Assembly: GCA_026398835.1 (NCBI GenBank)
Contig: JAPLSD010000396.1
Location: forward strand, 1 to 8,910
Length of the DNA stretch: 8,910 bases
Origin: Pseudomonas sp.
GTDB lineage: Bacteria; Pseudomonadota; Gammaproteobacteria; Pseudomonadales; Pseudomonadaceae
Direction of reading: 5' to 3'
The notes under the pieces are model-generated. The model did no database searches and was not told where the DNA came from. It saw only the letters and a program-made list of their open reading frames with translations. Below are positions 6,577 to 8,910 of this stretch, piece by piece. The first letter of the stretch is position 1; the number at the start of each line of letters is the position of its first letter. The translations under genes and the position numbers were made by a program.

Positions 6577-6731
6577 GGTTTACCTCCTGGCTGAAGTGTC
6601 TGCGGCTCATACTAGACCTCTGCTGCTACCGCCGCTAGGGCATGTTGACAGTATCGAATGCTCTACGTTGCAGCGAATTGAAAATGTTCTTCACCCCCTT
6701 GAAAGTTGCTCCGCCGTCAGCGCGTTCACGC

Positions 6732-6740
6732 TGGCATAAT
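6732..6740 (+). promoter_or_regulatory. Extended -10 promoter element of the FKBP gene
   Basis: TGGCATAAT fits an extended -10 (TGN followed by CATAAT). It stands 28 bases before the ATG at 6769, which would give a short leader carrying GGAGAG at 6758-6763. No good -35 is visible at the usual distance, as is allowed for extended -10 promoters. Confidence 0.5.
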
Positions 6741-6768
6741 CCCTCGCATCTCAGGCCGGAGAGTGCCC

Positions 6769-7434
6769 ATGTCGCGTTACCTTTTTTTATCGTTGTGCGT
6801 ATTTTTTTCCGTGGTCCAGGCCGCAGAAAAAACCAAAGAAAATGACGCTCACGATCTCGCTTACAGTCTAGGCGCGAGCCTCGGCGAACGTCTGCGTCAA
6901 GAGGTTCCCGATCTTGAAATTCAAGCATTGGTAGACGGGTTACAACAGGCCTACCAAGGCAAGCCGCTGGCACTCAAAGACGAGCGGATTGAACAGATCC
7001 TTGCCAAGCACGAAGCAGAGGTCACAGAGAAATCGGCTCGACCTCAAAGCGAAGTTGCCCTCGAAACGGAGCGTCGTTTTCTTACAGATGAAAAAGCCAA
7101 GCCAGGCGTTCGCGAGTTGGCGGATGGAATTCTGTTGACCGAGTTGTCACCTGGCAACGGTCCAAAGGCGGGACCCAACGGCAGCGTCCAGGTTCGCTAT
7201 ATCGGTCGCCTGCCCGACGGTACGGTGTTCGATCAGAACAAACAACCGCAGTGGTTTCGCCTCGACAGCGTGATCAACGGATGGCGCAGCGCATTGCAGC
7301 AAATGCCCACCGGCGCGAAGTGGCGCCTGGTCATTCCATCAGCCCAGGCATACGGTGCCGACGGAGCAGGCGACCTGATTGCGCCCTTCACACCGCTGGT
7401 TTTCGAAATTGAATTGCTCGGCGCCACTGGCTGA
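6769..7434 (+). CDS. Periplasmic FKBP-type peptidyl-prolyl cis-trans isomerase
   Basis: The protein has 221 residues. Residues 1-18 are a Sec signal peptide (cut at VVQA/AE). Residues 27-85 resemble the N-terminal dimerisation part of Mip/FkpA-type enzymes (AYSLGASLGERL, ALVDGLQQAYQGK). Residues 112-221 are the FKBP domain. The pocket residues expected from FKBP12 are present: Tyr144, Phe154-Asp155, Phe163, Val168-Ile169, Trp172, Tyr195 and Phe212, so an active prolyl isomerase is likely. The loop IAPFTPL replaces the common IPPN-type sequence. It probably helps fold exported proteins. I chose the ATG at 6769 because it follows GGAGAG and starts a signal peptide. An upstream TTG at 6706 would bury that signal. 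The gene is divergent from algP and convergent with algQ, an arrangement also seen in P. aeruginosa. Confidence 0.9.
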   Translation: MSRYLFLSLCVFFSVVQAAEKTKENDAHDLAYSLGASLGERLRQEVPDLEIQALVDGLQQAYQGKPLALKDERIEQILAKHEAEVTEKSARPQSEVALETERRFLTDEKAKPGVRELADGILLTELSPGNGPKAGPNGSVQVRYIGRLPDGTVFDQNKQPQWFRLDSVINGWRSALQQMPTGAKWRLVIPSAQAYGADGAGDLIAPFTPLVFEIELLGATG

Positions 7435-7451
7435 GCAATAGCGCACCAACG

Positions 7452-7478
7452 AAAAACGGCGCGCATAGCGCACCGTTT
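7452..7478 (-). terminator. Rho-independent terminator of algQ
   Basis: On the - strand the arms AAACGG-GCGC and GCGC-CCGTTT pair around a TAT loop with one mismatch. The stem runs directly into TTTTT, the complement of 7452-7456. It stands 28 bases past the algQ stop. In the + direction the T tract after the stem is shorter (TTT), so it may end the FKBP transcript only weakly. Confidence 0.65.
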
Positions 7479-7506
7479 CGATGATCTTTTTCGCGAAAGC
7501 GAATAC

Positions 7507-7965
7507 TCAGGCCTGAGCCGGAGCCTCTTCTTTGTGAGCCGTGTGCAGCACTTCGATCAGGCAATCTTCCAGTTCGAAGCGCTCATGCAACAGCCCGCCC
7601 AACTCTTTGAATTTTTCCGCAACGCACTTTCCAGCGTCACAGAGATCGTTGAACGCCAACAGCTTCTCGGTGATCACATCGATACGCGGGTAAATCGTCT
7701 CGGCCAACTCCAGTCCACGCTTGTCACCAAACGCTTTGGCTTCACCGGTCAGCTGTTCGTAAATCTCGAAATGCCCGGCAGAAACGTAATCGACCAGAAT
7801 TCCGCAGAATTCGCGCAACGGTTTTCGGTTCTCGCCCAGAGCTTCTGGCTCGGCGCCGAGAGCATCATAGGCCCGAACCAGTTCGTGACGCTCCTGCAAC
7901 CAACGGTCGATCAGCAGATGCACTCCACCCCAGCGTTCCTGAGCATTCTGACAACTTTCGAGCAT
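7507..7965 (-). CDS. algQ: AlgQ, Rsd-family anti-sigma-70 regulator
   Basis: The protein has 152 residues, against about 160 for P. aeruginosa AlgQ and E. coli Rsd. It is an all-helical cytosolic protein. It begins with a helix carrying the family pattern [23 protein letters not shown], then [22 protein letters not shown], then a long helix ([20 protein letters not shown]) and a last helix ending [14 protein letters not shown]. Family members bind region 4 of the housekeeping sigma factor and so shift promoter use. In P. aeruginosa AlgQ affects alginate and other virulence traits, and the P. putida relative PfrA affects siderophore genes. The start has a good AGGGAAGAGA upstream. The gene is separated from dsbH by 209 bases containing a perfect hairpin, so it probably has its own promoter. 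It ends at a terminator. Confidence 0.95.
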   Translation of the reverse strand: MLESCQNAQERWGGVHLLIDRWLQERHELVRAYDALGAEPEALGENRKPLREFCGILVDYVSAGHFEIYEQLTGEAKAFGDKRGLELAETIYPRIDVITEKLLAFNDLCDAGKCVAEKFKELGGLLHERFELEDCLIEVLHTAHKEEAPAQA

Positions 7966-8012
7966 GGTCTCTCTTCCCTTATGGGTCGTGCCGCTCTACA
8001 CCCGCCGCAAGA

Positions 8013-8026
8013 CTTGAATGATCAAG
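8013..8026. promoter_or_regulatory. Palindrome upstream of algQ, possible operator
   Basis: CTTGA (8013-8017) and TCAAG (8022-8026) are perfect inverted repeats around ATGA, 48 bases before the algQ start. It resembles but is two bases shorter than an Anr/Fnr box (TTGAT-N4-ATCAA). The binding factor, if any, is unknown. Confidence 0.25.
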
Positions 8027-8071
8027 ATTCGGCCAAGCAGAACGCCACTGAACAACATAATTCCAATGACA

Positions 8072-8097
8072 CGTGCGGGCCAGATTATGCCCGCACG
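8072..8097. terminator. Perfect 9-bp hairpin between dsbH and algQ
   Basis: CGTGCGGGC (8072-8080) and GCCCGCACG (8089-8097) pair around an 8-base loop, 77 bases past the dsbH stop. No T tract follows on either strand. It may be a weak or factor-assisted terminator of dsbH, or a structure in the algQ leader. Confidence 0.4.
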
Positions 8098-8174
8098 ACA
8101 ACTGCTTCAAGGTACGCAGGAGATAAAGTTCATACAAGCGTTTAATCCTGAACCGTATCTCAGAGCGACGACCG

Positions 8175-8693
8175 TCACCTGGCGGCCATCCGGTATGTGG
8201 AGCGCAGGAAGTGCAGAAGCTGAAAAATGCCCAGGATCAACATCCCGACGAAGAACAACAGACTCCATTCGGGGATGCTCATATCGAACAGCGTCCATGA
8301 AACGTGTGCGCAATCCGCCGCCCCCTGGAAGGTTTGTTTCAACGCACATAGCCAAGACATATTCCCAATCATGTACTCCAGGCTGGGCGAACACGTCGAC
8401 CACTGTTCCGGTGGTGCACTCTGGCGCAACACATGGCGCCATGCGGTGACCATTCCGCCCAGACAACTGAGCACGCTCAATAACCAATACACGTAACAAC
8501 CCGAACGTTTGGGCCCGTGCACGGCTGCAATCAGGCAAATGGCCGTGAACACGATCAGAAAGAACCGCTGCACGATACACAGCGAGCACGGTTCGAGCCC
8601 GACGGCATATTCCAGGTACAGCGAAGCGCCCAAGGCCAGAGCACCTGCGATGAACGCCATGAAGAACAAGGAGCGTGAGCGGGCCAAAAGCAT
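8175..8693 (-). CDS. dsbH: DsbB-family disulfide oxidoreductase (DsbH)
   Basis: The protein has 172 residues and is an inner-membrane protein with four hydrophobic segments (about 8-27, 40-58, 66-86, 143-163). DsbB proteins reoxidise the periplasmic oxidase DsbA and pass electrons to quinones. All four essential cysteines are present: the first periplasmic loop has PCSLC with Cys36 and Cys39, followed by the conserved Gln-Arg (Arg43). The second loop has Cys101 and Cys128, matching E. coli Cys104 and Cys130. Pseudomonas usually has two such genes. The copy beside algQ is named dsbH in P. aeruginosa, so the symbol rests on gene order. The ATG at 8693 is preceded by a weak GGATAA. No clear promoter was found. 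The 217 bases upstream to the window edge hold no recognised gene. Confidence 0.92.
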   Translation of the reverse strand: MLLARSRSLFFMAFIAGALALGASLYLEYAVGLEPCSLCIVQRFFLIVFTAICLIAAVHGPKRSGCYVYWLLSVLSCLGGMVTAWRHVLRQSAPPEQWSTCSPSLEYMIGNMSWLCALKQTFQGAADCAHVSWTLFDMSIPEWSLLFFVGMLILGIFQLLHFLRSTYRMAAR

Positions 8694-8808
8694 GGCTTAT
8701 CCGTTACAGAAGAGACAGGTAGTTACGGTAGAGGAAAGCGCTCAACCCTTTCAAGGCGGGCCGTAGCGGACACTTCCTCCAGACTGTAAGGAATTCCCGA
8801 CAGAAAAG

Positions 8809-8830
8809 AGGGGATCAGGTGTAGTCCCCT
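8809..8830. repeat. Inverted repeat, 6-bp arms
   Basis: AGGGGA (8809-8814) and TCCCCT (8825-8830) are perfect complements around a 10-base spacer. It is the first of three adjacent hairpins upstream of dsbH and may be a protein site or RNA structure. Confidence 0.45.
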
Positions 8831-8838
8831 GTAAGACG

Positions 8839-8854
8839 CTGTCATTGTGGACAG
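8839..8854. repeat. Inverted repeat, 5-bp arms
   Basis: CTGTC (8839-8843) and GACAG (8850-8854) flank ATTGTG. It is short enough to occur by chance. It is listed because it lies between two other inverted repeats at regular spacing. Confidence 0.35.
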
Positions 8855-8856
8855 TC

Positions 8857-8877
8857 ATGCGCAGAAAAATCTGCCAT
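8857..8877. repeat. Inverted repeat, 8-bp stem with one bulge
   Basis: GCAGA (8861-8865) and TCTGC (8870-8874) enclose AAAA. ATG (8857-8859) and CAT (8875-8877) extend the stem across a bulged C at 8860. It is the strongest of the three hairpins in this stretch. Confidence 0.45.
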
Positions 8878-8910
8878 TTCGGAACGGCTGACCCACCGTG
8901 GCGGGAGAGC

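Larger units (their letters stand above)
8694..8910. other. Unassigned region upstream of dsbH, with three inverted repeats
   Basis: No open frame here resembles a known protein. The longest is on the - strand from the edge to a stop at 8751 (about 50 codons, unlike any family I know). From 8809 to 8877 three short hairpins follow one another. The last bases (CCGTGGCGGGAGAGC) resemble the opening of a glycine riboswitch aptamer read on +, but the diagnostic part would lie beyond the edge. In P. aeruginosa, dsbH is followed on this side by heme biosynthesis genes and algR, and I see no sign of them yet. Confidence 0.5.

Noticed and set aside
6645..6673. Consensus -35 TTGACA on + in the algP/FKBP intergenic region
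   Set aside because: At 17 bases spacing the -10 position reads TTGCAG, which is poor. The extended -10 at 6732-6740 is a better promoter for the FKBP gene.
7490..7503. Small hairpin TTCGC-GAAA-GCGAA just past the algQ stop
   Set aside because: It has only five base pairs and no T tract in either direction. The stem at 7452-7478 is the more convincing terminator.
8751..8909. Open frame of about 50 codons on - entering from the right edge, possibly the end of a heme biosynthesis gene
   Set aside because: The translation does not resemble the end of HemY or any other family I know, and such a length is expected by chance in GC-rich DNA.
8857..8910. ATG at 8857 opening a + strand frame to the window edge
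   Set aside because: Only 18 codons are visible, the ribosome binding site is weak, and the ATG lies in a hairpin. It cannot be supported.

Overview
The window comes from a fluorescent-type Pseudomonas, most likely the P. fluorescens group. The evidence is the gene order of the alginate-regulator region (yheS-type ABC-F gene, TIGR02444 gene, algP, FKBP gene, algQ, dsbH), the high GC content, and a copy of a GATCGTTCCC/GGGAACGATC intergenic repeat of the kind scattered through P. fluorescens genomes. The species call rests on recognition, not on a search.

Region 1 (1-2260, + strand) is an envelope operon of four closely spaced genes. They are the 3' part of a COG3014-type gene, a YcfL-type lipoprotein (DUF1425), an LpoB-type lipoprotein, and a secreted CsgG/LpoB-fold-like protein. 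The operon ends at a clear bidirectional terminator preceded by the intergenic repeat. Its function is not established. It looks like a set of outer-membrane or periplasmic partner proteins.

Region 2 (2261-5000, - strand) holds an RhtB-type amino acid exporter and a full-length YheS-type ABC-F ATPase, read toward the terminator.

Region 3 (5018-7434) has a DUF2390/TIGR02444 gene on + converging on algP (-), with the two stop codons overlapping in a shared TTAA. Two perfect hairpins lie in the end of the DUF2390 coding sequence. algP encodes a coiled-coil head plus a long Lys/Ala/Pro tail of the histone H1 type. Divergent from algP is a periplasmic FKBP-type prolyl isomerase.

Region 4 (7435-8910) has algQ (Rsd family anti-sigma-70 regulator) and a DsbB-family thiol oxidase (dsbH), both on -. 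The final 217 bases have no recognisable gene but carry three consecutive short inverted repeats. The last bases could be the start of a structured leader on the + strand.

Apart from the two hypothetical modules (the four-gene envelope operon and the DUF2390 gene), this is ordinary Pseudomonas core genome. The best leads are the unusual LpoB-like protein and its operon, the hairpins at the algP/DUF2390 junction, the duplicated blocks in the AlgP tail, and the unassigned right edge.
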